Of a stretch of DNA of 64,000 nucleotides, positions 8,501 through 17,054 are shown in pieces; position 1 is the stretch's first letter; every line of letters starts with the position of its first letter. The position numbers were made by a program, and so were the translations under genes. The notes beneath the pieces are model-generated. The model made no database searches. It was not told the DNA's origin and worked only from the letters and a program-made list of their open reading frames with translations. This DNA is from an aff. Roholtiella sp. LEGE 12411 (GTDB lineage: Bacteria > Cyanobacteriota > Cyanobacteriia > Cyanobacteriales > Nostocaceae), in the NCBI RefSeq assembly GCF_015206995.1, contig NZ_JADEXR010000006.1:16085-80084 (forward strand). Direction: 5' to 3'.

Positions 8501-10923
8501 CAATAGCCAACCGCAACCGTGCTGAACTGGATCAGTTAATTGGGTGTTTTGTCAATACTTTAGTATTGCGTACTAATCTAGAAGGAAATCCCACATTTAC
8601 AGAATTGTTGGGACGAGTGCGAAAGGTTGCAGTTGAGGCTTATACTCATCAAGATTTACCCTTTGAGAAGCTAGTAGAAGCGTTACAGCCAAATCGGGAT
8701 CTTAGTTATAACCCATTGTTCCAGGTGATGTTTGTGCTTCAGAATCCTGCATCTAATAGCATCTGGAAAACTGACGAACTTGAGACAAGAACAGCCAAGT
8801 TTGATGTCCTTCTATCAATGATTGATAGTGAAGAAGGATTGACAGGGACGCTAGAATACAACACCGATTTATTTAATTCAGATACTATAGCTAGGATGGT
8901 AGAGCATTTCCAAACCCTGTTAGAGGGTGTGGTTATTGATCCCAATCAGGGTATTTCTGAGTTATCAATATTGACACCTGTTGAACGTCAAACGCTACTG
9001 GTAGAATGGAATAATACTCAGGTTGATTATCCTCAAGAAGCTTGCATCCATAACTTGTTTGAGGCACAGGTAGAAAAAACACCAGATGCGATCGCTCTAG
9101 TCTTTGCTAACCTAGAACTTACCTATCGTGAGTTAAACAATCGAGCCAATCAACTAGCGCACTACCTAGAAAATGTGGGTGTACAACCAGAAACCTTGGT
9201 TGGTGTCTGCATGGAACGCTCTATGGAAATGGTTGTCGGGATATTAGCTATCCTTAAAGCAGGGGCGGCTTATGTACCCTTAGATCCTACTTACCCAGCA
9301 GAGCGGCTTCATTTTGTGCTAGAAGATGCTCAGTTGAAATTTATCCTCACTCAACAAAAACAAAGCCACAAATTAGCTAACGATAAAACACAACTAATCT
9401 GCCTGGATACAGACGGGGAAATCATTGCTCAACAAAGTACAGATAATCCCAATAGTCAAGTTGTACCTGCATCCTTGGCTTATATTATTTACACCTCCGG
9501 TTCTACAGGTAAACCCAAAGGTGTTTTAGTCAACCACGTCAACGTTGTGCGTTTATTTGCTGCCACTGATGCTTGGTTTAAGTTTAACCAGCAGGATGTG
9601 TGGACGTTGTTTCACTCGATAGCCTTCGATTTCTCAGTGTGGGAAATCTGGGGTGCTTTGCTGTATGGCGGTCGTTTAATTGTAGTTCCCTATGAAGTCA
9701 GTCGTTCACCCCAAGCATTCTATGAGTTATTGGCTCAACAACAGGTAACAGTTCTCAACCAAACTCCTTCAGCCTTCCGTCAATTGATACAGGTTGATGA
9801 ATCTGTCGCTGCTGCTGAAAAATTAAAACATTTAAGGTATGTCATCTTCGGTGGTGAGGCTTTAGAACTGCAAAGTTTGCAACCTTGGTTTGAGCGATAT
9901 GGAGACAAGTCACCACAGTTAGTCAATATGTACGGGATTACAGAAACAACCGTACACGTTACTTACCGCCCTTTAACTAAAGCAGATGTCACTCAGGCAC
10001 AGGGAAGTGTAATTGGTATTCCGATTCCTGACTTGCAAGTTTACCTGCTAGACAAACATCAGCAACTTGTACCAATAGGAGTTCCGGGTGAAATGTACAT
10101 TGGTGGTGCCGGTTTGGCGCGGGGTTATTTGAATCGTCCAGAACTCACACAACAGAAGTTTATTTCTCACCCATTTACACTAGGAACACGTCTTTATCGT
10201 TCTGGAGATTTGGCACGATATTTACCTAATGGTGAATTAGAATACCTTGGCCGGATTGACAACCAGGTGAAGATTCGTGGCTTCCGCATTGAGTTAGGAG
10301 AGATTGAGACAACACTAAGCCAATACCCAAGAGTCAGAGAAACGGTGGTTTTAGTAAGGGAAGACATAGCAAATCATCGACGGTTGGTTGCATACATAAT
10401 TCCTGATCAAAAGTCAGCCCTTTGCCTGAATGAATTAAGGTATTTTTTGAAGAGAAAACTGCCTGAATATATGATTCCTTCTGCCTTTGTAGTTTTAGAA
10501 ACATTACCTCTGAACCCCAATGGAAAAGTAGACCGTCGTGCTTTACCTGCACCGGAGAACTTGCGTCCAGAGTTGGCAACTAATTACCAAGCTCCTCAAT
10601 CTGAGGTTGAAAAAACAATAGCTAAAGTTTGGAAACAGGTACTACAGATAGAAAAAGTAGGTATTCATGATAATTTCTTTGACCTTGGTGGACATTCTTT
10701 ACTAGTGGTACAGGTAAACAACCAAATCAGAGAAACATTGAAACAGGATTTATCGGTTGTAGAAATGTTTCAAAATCCAACTATTAAGTCACTGGCGGAA
10801 CATTTAGATAAGAAAGCAAATGATGTCTCTGCCTTCCACTCAATGCGTGAACGTACTGATAAGCAAAAAGCAGCTATTAATAAACAACAACAATTCATGA
10901 GAAAACAGAGACAAAAGCTTTAG
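5503..10923 (+). CDS. FAAL-ACP-C-A(Thr)-PCP initiating NRPS
   Basis: An 1806-aa loading protein. Residues 1-590 are a fatty acyl-AMP ligase (YTSGSTGTPKG near 185), followed by an acyl carrier domain (Ser660 in GLDSLK). Next come a condensation domain with HHLVGDGWS (His860-861), an adenylation domain (YTSGSTGKPKG near 1330) and a PCP (LGGHS, Ser1732). The tail is basic and Gln/Lys-rich, like a docking segment. Reading the eight pocket residues gives DFWNIGMVHK, the standard Thr code. The protein should activate a fatty acid, pass it to the ACP, and acylate Thr. GTG 5503 or ATG 5515 may start it; neither has a strong Shine-Dalgarno. Two dispersed repeats are inserted in frame (6841-6875 and 7876-7907). 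First gene of the operon. Confidence 0.93.
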   Translation: MCISMPEHKNTQSSNALEGICEFSTVVELLRYRSSRQAKQLSYTFLGDGETQSDRLTYQELDRSSRAIASQLQSLDLSGERALLLYPPGLEYLAAFFGCLYAGVVAVPAYPPRNQRNTPRILAILEDAQAAVILTTAALLPQLQSLFANKINNIQWLATDNLAPGIEKTWQEPFINTATLAFLQYTSGSTGTPKGVMLSHGNLLHNAVVTRQYMEHSSRSKFVTWLPVYHDMGLIGGVLQPLYGGFPCIMMPPATFLQRPYRWLQTISRYGGTTSGAPDFAYKLCVEKITPEQRSTLDLSSWNVAFNGAEPIRHETLEKFAATFAECGFRPEAFYPCYGMAEATLMVSGSVKNALVTTKTLQKTALESNHIIDATTNDENSTVLVGCGRVVPQQQIVIANPETFTRCEPDEVGEIWVSGPSIGHGYWNRPEETEQTFRAYLQDTGVQRSAHENSEASGPFLRTGDLGFLHNSELFITGRAKDLIIIRGRNLYPQDIELTAERSHKTLRATSVAAFAVEVEKEERLVVVQELEFRAKPNIDEVTAAIRQAITEEHEIEVYAVILIKAGTIPKTSSGKIQRRATKAGFLAGTLDVVGSSILKIAQTTVAEDCLTRTELLAVEAEQQQQLLNSYLQKLVARVLKVTPSHIALEQPLSSLGLDSLKVFELKNLIEVDFGVTISVADFFDGAGIAELTTQILDQVNRNLTSVYLPISKVETATSQHPLTFTQQQLWFINQLQPGTATYNIPVAINLTGKLNVPALVRSLNEIIQRHDILRTSFEVVDGEPIQKVADAIALNARSAIAFSLPEIDLRHFADEQQQTEVQKLSQQEAQSSFDLGQAPLLRAKLLHLQAESILLINLHHLVGDGWSIKVLVQELSTIYQAFCAGKPSQLPQLPVQYTDFVYWQRNWLQGEVIEKHLAYWKQQLGGNLPGLQLPTDLPRPPIQTFRGAQQKFVLSTTLTESIKQLSQQQGATLFMTLLAAFQTLLYRYTDQEDILVGSPIANRNRAELDQLIGCFVNTLVLRTNLEGNPTFTELLGRVRKVAVEAYTHQDLPFEKLVEALQPNRDLSYNPLFQVMFVLQNPASNSIWKTDELETRTAKFDVLLSMIDSEEGLTGTLEYNTDLFNSDTIARMVEHFQTLLEGVVIDPNQGISELSILTPVERQTLLVEWNNTQVDYPQEACIHNLFEAQVEKTPDAIALVFANLELTYRELNNRANQLAHYLENVGVQPETLVGVCMERSMEMVVGILAILKAGAAYVPLDPTYPAERLHFVLEDAQLKFILTQQKQSHKLANDKTQLICLDTDGEIIAQQSTDNPNSQVVPASLAYIIYTSGSTGKPKGVLVNHVNVVRLFAATDAWFKFNQQDVWTLFHSIAFDFSVWEIWGALLYGGRLIVVPYEVSRSPQAFYELLAQQQVTVLNQTPSAFRQLIQVDESVAAAEKLKHLRYVIFGGEALELQSLQPWFERYGDKSPQLVNMYGITETTVHVTYRPLTKADVTQAQGSVIGIPIPDLQVYLLDKHQQLVPIGVPGEMYIGGAGLARGYLNRPELTQQKFISHPFTLGTRLYRSGDLARYLPNGELEYLGRIDNQVKIRGFRIELGEIETTLSQYPRVRETVVLVREDIANHRRLVAYIIPDQKSALCLNELRYFLKRKLPEYMIPSAFVVLETLPLNPNGKVDRRALPAPENLRPELATNYQAPQSEVEKTIAKVWKQVLQIEKVGIHDNFFDLGGHSLLVVQVNNQIRETLKQDLSVVEMFQNPTIKSLAEHLDKKANDVSAFHSMRERTDKQKAAINKQQQFMRKQRQKL
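6841..6875. repeat. Repeat-like insertion in the FAAL domain
   Basis: A GC-rich stretch (cagcgctccgcgcatg ... cagcgaagcgtcagg) codes QRSAHENSEASG just before the conserved FLRTGDLGF motif of the FAAL. The palindromic cgctccgcg/cagcgaagcg words match dispersed-repeat vocabulary seen elsewhere in the window. FAALs usually have a shorter loop here. Confidence 0.55.
7876..7907. repeat. Small dispersed repeat inside the first C domain
   Basis: A 32-bp element bounded by gcgatcgc words on both sides with gcacgctccgc inside. It codes AIALNARSAIA in a surface loop of the condensation domain, between the conserved QKV and LPEIDL segments, where the paralogues in this window have no matching residues. 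Confidence 0.7.
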
Positions 10924-11241
10924 ATGGCATTAGACATTAAAAAAATTAATTTTATGGATCAAGGTGAGCAAATTCTAATTAAAAAATCGTTTTTAGAGAA
11001 TTTCTAGAAGAAAAATATAAGTAAGTTTGGGTGAATAAATCAAAATACATTAAGTAATGGAAAAAATAAATTAGTCCTCTCTACGAGACGCTACGCGAAC
11101 ACTACAAACCTTGAATTATTTACGCTGCTCTACTTACCTTTAAATATGAAGTTTTTTGGATGTTGAATTTTATATTTTCCGAAAATACTCTTAGCATTAT
11201 CTGTCTTTGATGTCGCACAATAACAATAGCAATAACCAATA
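10924..11241. other. Intergenic gap inside the operon
   Basis: 318 bp between the loading NRPS and the PKS, the largest gap in the run apart from the IscB insertion. It is AT-rich and holds a dispersed-repeat word tctctacgagacgctacgcgaac-type at 11078-11100. No small gene, terminator or clear promoter is seen; an internal promoter for the PKS is possible. Confidence 0.5.
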
Positions 11242-14200
11242 ATGAGTACAGAAATACACAAGTTGGAGCAAAGTATAGCAATAATTGGCATGACAGGACG
11301 GTTTCCTGGAGCTAAAAACATCACAGAGTTTTGGCAGAATTTATGTGATGGAGTTGAGGCAATTTCTCAGTTCAGTGATGAAGAATTAATTGCGGCTGGC
11401 GTAGATCCATCATTATTCAAGAATGCTAACTATATAAAAGCTGGCGCGGTATTAGATGACATAGATTTATTTGATGCTGGTTTCTTTGGGTTTAATCCTA
11501 AAGAAGCGGAGATGACTGATCCCCAACATAGATTATTTTTAGAATGTGCTTGGGAAGCATTAGAAAATGCTGGTTATGATGCTCAAAGATGCGAAAGCCG
11601 AATTGGGGTTTATGCAGGTGCTAGTTTAAATAATTATTTGCCATTTCAGTTAAATATTGACCAAATTGGTTCAGCGCATAGTTTTCAAAAGTTAATTGGA
11701 AATGATAAAGATTTTCTGTCTACTCGCGTTTCTTACAAATTAAATCTGACTGGGCCAAGTCTCACAATACAAACCGCTTGTTCTACTTCTTTAGTAGCAA
11801 CTGCTTTAGCTTGCCAAAGCTTACTCAATTATCAATGTGATATGGCTTTGGCTGGTGGGGCTTCAATTCGTGTACCCCAAAAAACAGGGTATTTACATCA
11901 AGAAGGAGGAATTTTATCATCTGATGGTCATTGTCGCGCCTTTGATGCCAAAGCAAAAGGGACAATTATTGGTAATGGTGTAGGGGTGGTGTTATTAAAG
12001 CGGTTATTGGATGCGATCGCAGACGGTGATCACATTTATGCTGTAATTAAAGGTAGTGCCATCAATAACGATGGTTCTAACAAAGTTGGCTATACAGCGC
12101 CTAGTGTCAACGGACAAGCAGAAGCGATCGCCGAAGCAATAGCCCTGGCTGATGTTGAACCTGAAACAATCAGCTATATCGAAACTCATGGGACAGGAAC
12201 CGCTTTAGGCGATCCTATAGAAATCGCTGCGTTAACAAATGTTTTTCGGGCGGAGACTGAGAAAACAGGTTTTTGTGCGATTGGTTCTGTCAAAACCAAT
12301 ATTGGACATTTAGACGCTGCTGCTGGGGTTACAGGTTTAATTAAAACCGCTTTGGCTTTGCAACATAAATTGATTCCTCCCAGCTTAAATTTTGAACAAC
12401 CCAATCCAGAAATTGACTTTGCTAATAGTCCTTTCTACGTCAATACAAAGCTGACTGAATGGAGTGCAACTTCTACACCGCGCCGTGCTGGAGTTAGTTC
12501 TCTAGGTATTGGTGGGACTAATGCTCATGTCATTCTAGAAGAAGCTCCTTTGGTGACAAGAGTGGAGAAGCAAAACAAAGATTATCAGTTGTTAGTACTT
12601 TCAGCTAAAACTGATTCAGCTTTAGAAACTGCTACTAAGAATCTTGCTCAACACCTCAGACTGTATCCTGAGTTGAATTTGGCAGATGTAGCTTACACAT
12701 TGCAAGTAGGGCGTGGAGTATTTAATTATCGCCGTGTTGTGGTTTGCCAAACTACTCAAGAAGCAATAAACGCCTTAGAAAGTATAGATCCTCAACAAGT
12801 ATTAACTCACTTTGAGGAACCAACTCAACGCTCTATTATCTTCATGTTTCCTGGGCAGGGCGCTCAGTATGTGGGGATGGGTAAAGAACTTTACCAGACT
12901 GAGCCTACATTCCGCGAACAGGTGGATTGTTGTTGTTTGCTACTCGAACCGCATTTAGGGTTAGATTTACGTTCAGTTATTTATGCACATGAGTCTGAAA
13001 AACAATTAGCAGAACAACTCAAGCAAACATCCTTAGCACAACCAGCATTGTTTGTAATTGAGTATGCTTTGGCTCAACTGTGGATGTCTTGGGGTATCTC
13101 GCCGCAAGCGATGATCGGCCACAGTATTGGGGAATATGTAGCCGCTTGTCTTGCTGGTGTGATGTCGTTGGAAGATGCATTAACTTTGGTTGCTGTGCGT
13201 GGGCGACTGATGCAGCAAATGGCTACGGGTGCAATGCTTGCTGTTTCTGCATCAGCAGCAGAGGTTAAAACTTTCCTCAATGAAGATTTAGCTTTAGCTG
13301 CTAGTAATGCACCTTCTTTGTGTGTGGTTTCTGGAAGCGATGATGCAGTAAACAAGATTGCTGAAAAGCTGACAGGTAAGGGGATAGAGTGTCGCAGTTT
13401 GCATACTTCCCATGCTTTTCACTCCCAAATGATGGAACCGATGTTAGAACCATTCATAACGGAACTGCAAAAAGTCAAACTTAATCCTCCTCAAATTCCC
13501 TTTATTTCTAATTTGACGGGTACTTGGATTTCAGCGCCAGAAGCAACATCTGCGGATTATTGGGCGCAGCATTTACGTCAAACAGTACAGTTTTCAGATG
13601 GTTTATCAGTTTTGCTGCAAGAAACCGAACAGCTATGCTGCGCCCCAGGCGATCGCATACTTTTAGAAGTAGGGCCAGGAAGAACTTTGTGTACTCTTGT
13701 CAAACAACACACCCAACAAGCGGCTGGACAAGTTGTATTACCTTCCTTACGTCATCCCCAAGACGAAAAATCAGATATTAATTTCTTACTTAACATTTTA
13801 GGGCGGTTGTGGTTAGCAGGAATTGAGATTAATTGGTCTGGTTTTTATACCCATGAACAGCGTTACCGCGTACCTTTACCGACTTATCCCTTTGAACGTC
13901 AGCGTTATTGGATTGAACCAGAAATACAAACTCAAGTATTTGATCAAGTTGAAAGCAAGCAGGCTAAAAAATCTAATATTAGTGACTGGTTTTATATTCC
14001 TTCTTGGAAACGAGTTCCTCTTGTTAAAACAAAAGATATTACCTCTGATTATTCTCTAATTTTTGTAGATGAATATGGCGTAGGTTCACAACTTGCTCAA
14101 CGATTACAACAACTTGGGCAAGATGTAATTACTGTCAAAGTAGGAGAAAAATTTGCTCAACTTGATACCAATACATACGCTATCAATCCGGCTCAAGCGG

Positions 14201-15843
14201 ATGATTATCAAAACTTACTACAACAGTTACGGGAACAAGAAAAAACTCCCAATACAATTACCCACTTATGGAGTTTTACCCAATCACAAACTTTATCTTG
14301 GGAAACAACCCAAAATGTAGGTTTCTACAGTCTTCTTTACCTAGCACAAGCAATTGGACAACAACAGATAAGTGATGTGATTCAACTTTGTGTTATTGCT
14401 AATCATCTGTACGACATAGCAGGAAATGAAGAATTATATCCTGAAAAAACAACCATAATAGGCGCGTGCAAAGTCATTCCTCAAGAATATCAAAATATCA
14501 GTTGTCGTCTGGTTGATATTTTACTACCTACATCAACAAGTGAAGATTTTCTAGAGCAGTTATTGCCAGAATTAACAGCAGAATCAGAAGATTCAATAAT
14601 TGCTTACCGGAATAATTACCGTTGGGTACAAAGATTTGAGCCTGTTGCATTACAAGCCGCTACCGAAGATAAAATTCGTTTGCGCCAAAAAGGAGTATAC
14701 CTAATTACAGGTGGAATGGGAGGTATCGGTTTAGTTTTAGCTGAATATTTGGCCAAAACGGTACAAGCAAAACTTGTTTTATTAGGACGTTCTCTCCCAT
14801 GTGAAAACGAGAAAATCAAACAATTAGAAGCATTAGGTGCAGAAGTATTGGTACTGGCTGCTGATGTTACTAATTATGAACAGATGCAGAGTGCGATCGC
14901 GCAATCTTTAGAACGCTTTGGTACAATTCACGGTGTCATCCATACTGCTGGTATTGCTGGTGCAGGGATGATCCAACTCAAAACACCAGAAATTGCCGAA
15001 AAAGTTTTTGCACCCAAAATTCAAGGAACACTAACTCTAAATAATGTTCTCAAAAACATCAATTTAGACTTCTTAGTTCTTTGTTCATCCTTAAGTTCAA
15101 TTCAAGGAGGATTTGGACAAGTAGACTATTGTGCTGCTAATACCTTTTTAGATGCGTTCGCTCATTGGAATACAGCAACAAATAACAAATTTACAGTTGC
15201 TATTAACTGGGATGCTTGGCAACAAGTTGGAATGGCAGTTAATACTAGTGTTCCTGATGAAATCAAAAGCTGGCGTGAAGAAAATTTAAAAAATGCTATT
15301 CTGCCAGCAGAAGGAGCAGATTGTTTTAGCCGTATTTTGGCAACCTCTTTACCTCAATTTATAGTTTCTACGCAAGATTTACAGTTAAAAACGGAGCAAC
15401 TGAATCAATTAATTTTATCTTTATCATTAGCTCAAAAGCCAGTAAATTCTTGCCAAGTAACTGCCAGCAGACATTCACGTACTCTGCAAGAAAATACTTA
15501 TATAGCCCCTAGCAATGAAATTGAACAAACTATTGCCAATATCTGGGAAGAACTCATTGGAATTGAAAAAGTAGGGATTCATGATAACTTCTTTGAATTA
15601 GGTGGACATTCTTTACTAGCAGTCCAAACTATTTCTCGCCTCAGAGAAGCCTTTCAAGTCGAATTACCACTACGTACACTCCTTTTTGATGCGCCAACAA
15701 TTAGTGAATTAGCTAATGTCATCGTCGAAAAACAACCACAATCAGAAGAACTTAATGAAATCGCAAAACTTTTAGCAGAAGTAGAAAATCTTTCCCTTGA
15801 AGAACTTGACAAACAACTAGCTCAAGAATCACCAGTTAGTTAA
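11242..15843 (+). CDS. Type I PKS module: KS-AT-KR-ACP
   Basis: A 1533-aa single extension module. The ketosynthase (about 10-430) has its active Cys180 in TACSTS, plus HGTGT and KTNIGH histidines. The acyltransferase has GHSIGEY (Ser628) and HAFH at 724-727, the signature of malonyl-CoA rather than methylmalonyl-CoA choice. The ketoreductase has TGGMGGIG (1156-1163) and the catalytic Tyr1296/Asn1300 pair. The ACP has LGGHS with Ser1457. I see no dehydratase, enoyl reductase or methyltransferase. It should add two carbons to the acyl-Thr thioester and reduce the new keto group to a hydroxyl, giving a statine-like unit. It lies between two Thr modules, and its partner monooxygenase gene follows directly. 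The KR lacks an obvious LDD motif, so the alcohol may be of the A-type (weak inference). Confidence 0.93.
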   Translation: MSTEIHKLEQSIAIIGMTGRFPGAKNITEFWQNLCDGVEAISQFSDEELIAAGVDPSLFKNANYIKAGAVLDDIDLFDAGFFGFNPKEAEMTDPQHRLFLECAWEALENAGYDAQRCESRIGVYAGASLNNYLPFQLNIDQIGSAHSFQKLIGNDKDFLSTRVSYKLNLTGPSLTIQTACSTSLVATALACQSLLNYQCDMALAGGASIRVPQKTGYLHQEGGILSSDGHCRAFDAKAKGTIIGNGVGVVLLKRLLDAIADGDHIYAVIKGSAINNDGSNKVGYTAPSVNGQAEAIAEAIALADVEPETISYIETHGTGTALGDPIEIAALTNVFRAETEKTGFCAIGSVKTNIGHLDAAAGVTGLIKTALALQHKLIPPSLNFEQPNPEIDFANSPFYVNTKLTEWSATSTPRRAGVSSLGIGGTNAHVILEEAPLVTRVEKQNKDYQLLVLSAKTDSALETATKNLAQHLRLYPELNLADVAYTLQVGRGVFNYRRVVVCQTTQEAINALESIDPQQVLTHFEEPTQRSIIFMFPGQGAQYVGMGKELYQTEPTFREQVDCCCLLLEPHLGLDLRSVIYAHESEKQLAEQLKQTSLAQPALFVIEYALAQLWMSWGISPQAMIGHSIGEYVAACLAGVMSLEDALTLVAVRGRLMQQMATGAMLAVSASAAEVKTFLNEDLALAASNAPSLCVVSGSDDAVNKIAEKLTGKGIECRSLHTSHAFHSQMMEPMLEPFITELQKVKLNPPQIPFISNLTGTWISAPEATSADYWAQHLRQTVQFSDGLSVLLQETEQLCCAPGDRILLEVGPGRTLCTLVKQHTQQAAGQVVLPSLRHPQDEKSDINFLLNILGRLWLAGIEINWSGFYTHEQRYRVPLPTYPFERQRYWIEPEIQTQVFDQVESKQAKKSNISDWFYIPSWKRVPLVKTKDITSDYSLIFVDEYGVGSQLAQRLQQLGQDVITVKVGEKFAQLDTNTYAINPAQADDYQNLLQQLREQEKTPNTITHLWSFTQSQTLSWETTQNVGFYSLLYLAQAIGQQQISDVIQLCVIANHLYDIAGNEELYPEKTTIIGACKVIPQEYQNISCRLVDILLPTSTSEDFLEQLLPELTAESEDSIIAYRNNYRWVQRFEPVALQAATEDKIRLRQKGVYLITGGMGGIGLVLAEYLAKTVQAKLVLLGRSLPCENEKIKQLEALGAEVLVLAADVTNYEQMQSAIAQSLERFGTIHGVIHTAGIAGAGMIQLKTPEIAEKVFAPKIQGTLTLNNVLKNINLDFLVLCSSLSSIQGGFGQVDYCAANTFLDAFAHWNTATNNKFTVAINWDAWQQVGMAVNTSVPDEIKSWREENLKNAILPAEGADCFSRILATSLPQFIVSTQDLQLKTEQLNQLILSLSLAQKPVNSCQVTASRHSRTLQENTYIAPSNEIEQTIANIWEELIGIEKVGIHDNFFELGGHSLLAVQTISRLREAFQVELPLRTLLFDAPTISELANVIVEKQPQSEELNEIAKLLAEVENLSLEELDKQLAQESPVS

Positions 15844-15870
15844 ATCAATTTTAATTGTGTATCTCCTTCT

Positions 15871-15942
15871 TTGCGTCTCTGCTCCTACCCTGCGGGTTCG
15901 CCTTTGGCGTTCTCGTAGAGTAGCCGCTCCGCGTCTATGCGC
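15871..15942. repeat. Composite GC-rich dispersed repeat between PKS and monooxygenase
   Basis: This 72-bp stretch is made of short palindromic words (gcgtctctgc, cctgcgggttcgcc, ttggcgttctcgtagag, ccgctccgcgtctatgc). Its composition contrasts sharply with the AT-rich flanks, and it fits the small-dispersed-repeat family of Nostoc genomes. It fills nearly the whole gap between the two genes and can fold into hairpins. Confidence 0.7.
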
Positions 15943-15959
15943 TAAACTTTCATAAAAAT

Positions 15960-17048
15960 ATGGAATTCAGCATCCTCTACTTTTCCGGCGATGGCTCAAC
16001 AACCGAATCAGAGAAATATAAACTCTTGATAGAAACAGCTAAACTTGCCGATAAAAACGATTTCACAGCAGTATGGACTCCCGAACGCCATTTTCATCCT
16101 TTTGGAGGTTTATATCCAAATCCCTCGGTGATTAGTGCAGCTTTAGCAATGGTGACAGATAAAATTCAACTCAGATCAGGTAGTATTGTCATGCCATTAC
16201 AACATCCTGTCAGAGTAGCTGAAGAATGGGCTGTAGTTGATAATTTATCTGGTGGTAGAGTTGGACTTTCTTTTGCACCGGGTTGGCACGCCGATGACTT
16301 TTTATTACGTCCAGAAAATTACGCTGAACGTAAAGAAGTTATGTGGCGTGACATTGGAATTTTACAAAAACTTTGGCACGGTGAAGAAATAGAATTTGTT
16401 AATGGCTCAGGCAATAAAGTTAAAGTAAAAACATTTCCTCGTCCTATACAATCTCAAGTACCCATTTGGATTACTTGCCAAGCAGACGCTACATTTATGG
16501 GAGCAGGTAAAATAGGCGCTAATGTTTTAACTTCCCTTTTGTACGCCACCATTGATGATTTAGCACAACAAATATCTCTTTATCGTCGTACTTTGGCTCA
16601 ACATGGCCACGATCCAAAAAGTTGCAAAGTTTCTTTGATGATGCATACTTATATAGGAGATAATGAACAATTAGTTAAGCAACAAGTAAAACAGCCTTTT
16701 TGCAATTATCTCAAAACACATTTTGGCTTAGTTGAGAACTTAGCTAAACGCATCAATTTTCAATTCAATCCCGAAAATTTTACAGAAGAAGACCGACAGC
16801 AGCTTTTAGAGTTTGCCTTTGAACGCTACTTTCAACAAGGTAGAGTGTTAATTGGTACGCTAGAAAGTTGTCGTCAAACAATTGCACGTCTGAAAGAAAT
16901 TGGCGTAGATGAAATAGCTTGTCTCGTTGATTTTGGTCTAGATTTCGATACAGTAATGACAAGCTTAAATAAGCTAACAAACTTTAAGCAAAACTATCAG
17001 CTAATAAACAACACAAGTAGATATTCAACTTTAAGCTTATTTGGGTAA
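15960..17048 (+). CDS. Luciferase-like FMN-dependent monooxygenase (MupA/Atu3671 type)
   Basis: A 362-aa TIM-barrel flavin monooxygenase of the bacterial-luciferase superfamily. The N-terminal MEFSILYFSGDG, the WTPERHFHPFGG segment and LSFAPGWHADDF are typical of the subfamily that works on carrier-bound intermediates in NRPS/PKS pathways, either fused or free. In related cyanobacterial lipopeptide clusters a domain of this kind hydroxylates next to a polyketide carbonyl. Here it stands alone directly after the PKS gene and 6 bp before the next NRPS gene. It is therefore most likely to hydroxylate the PKS-bound chain in trans (inference). It needs FMNH2 from an outside reductase; none is in the window. 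Length is normal and I see no defect. Confidence 0.88.
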   Translation: MEFSILYFSGDGSTTESEKYKLLIETAKLADKNDFTAVWTPERHFHPFGGLYPNPSVISAALAMVTDKIQLRSGSIVMPLQHPVRVAEEWAVVDNLSGGRVGLSFAPGWHADDFLLRPENYAERKEVMWRDIGILQKLWHGEEIEFVNGSGNKVKVKTFPRPIQSQVPIWITCQADATFMGAGKIGANVLTSLLYATIDDLAQQISLYRRTLAQHGHDPKSCKVSLMMHTYIGDNEQLVKQQVKQPFCNYLKTHFGLVENLAKRINFQFNPENFTEEDRQQLLEFAFERYFQQGRVLIGTLESCRQTIARLKEIGVDEIACLVDFGLDFDTVMTSLNKLTNFKQNYQLINNTSRYSTLSLFG

Positions 17049-17054
17049 TTAGTT

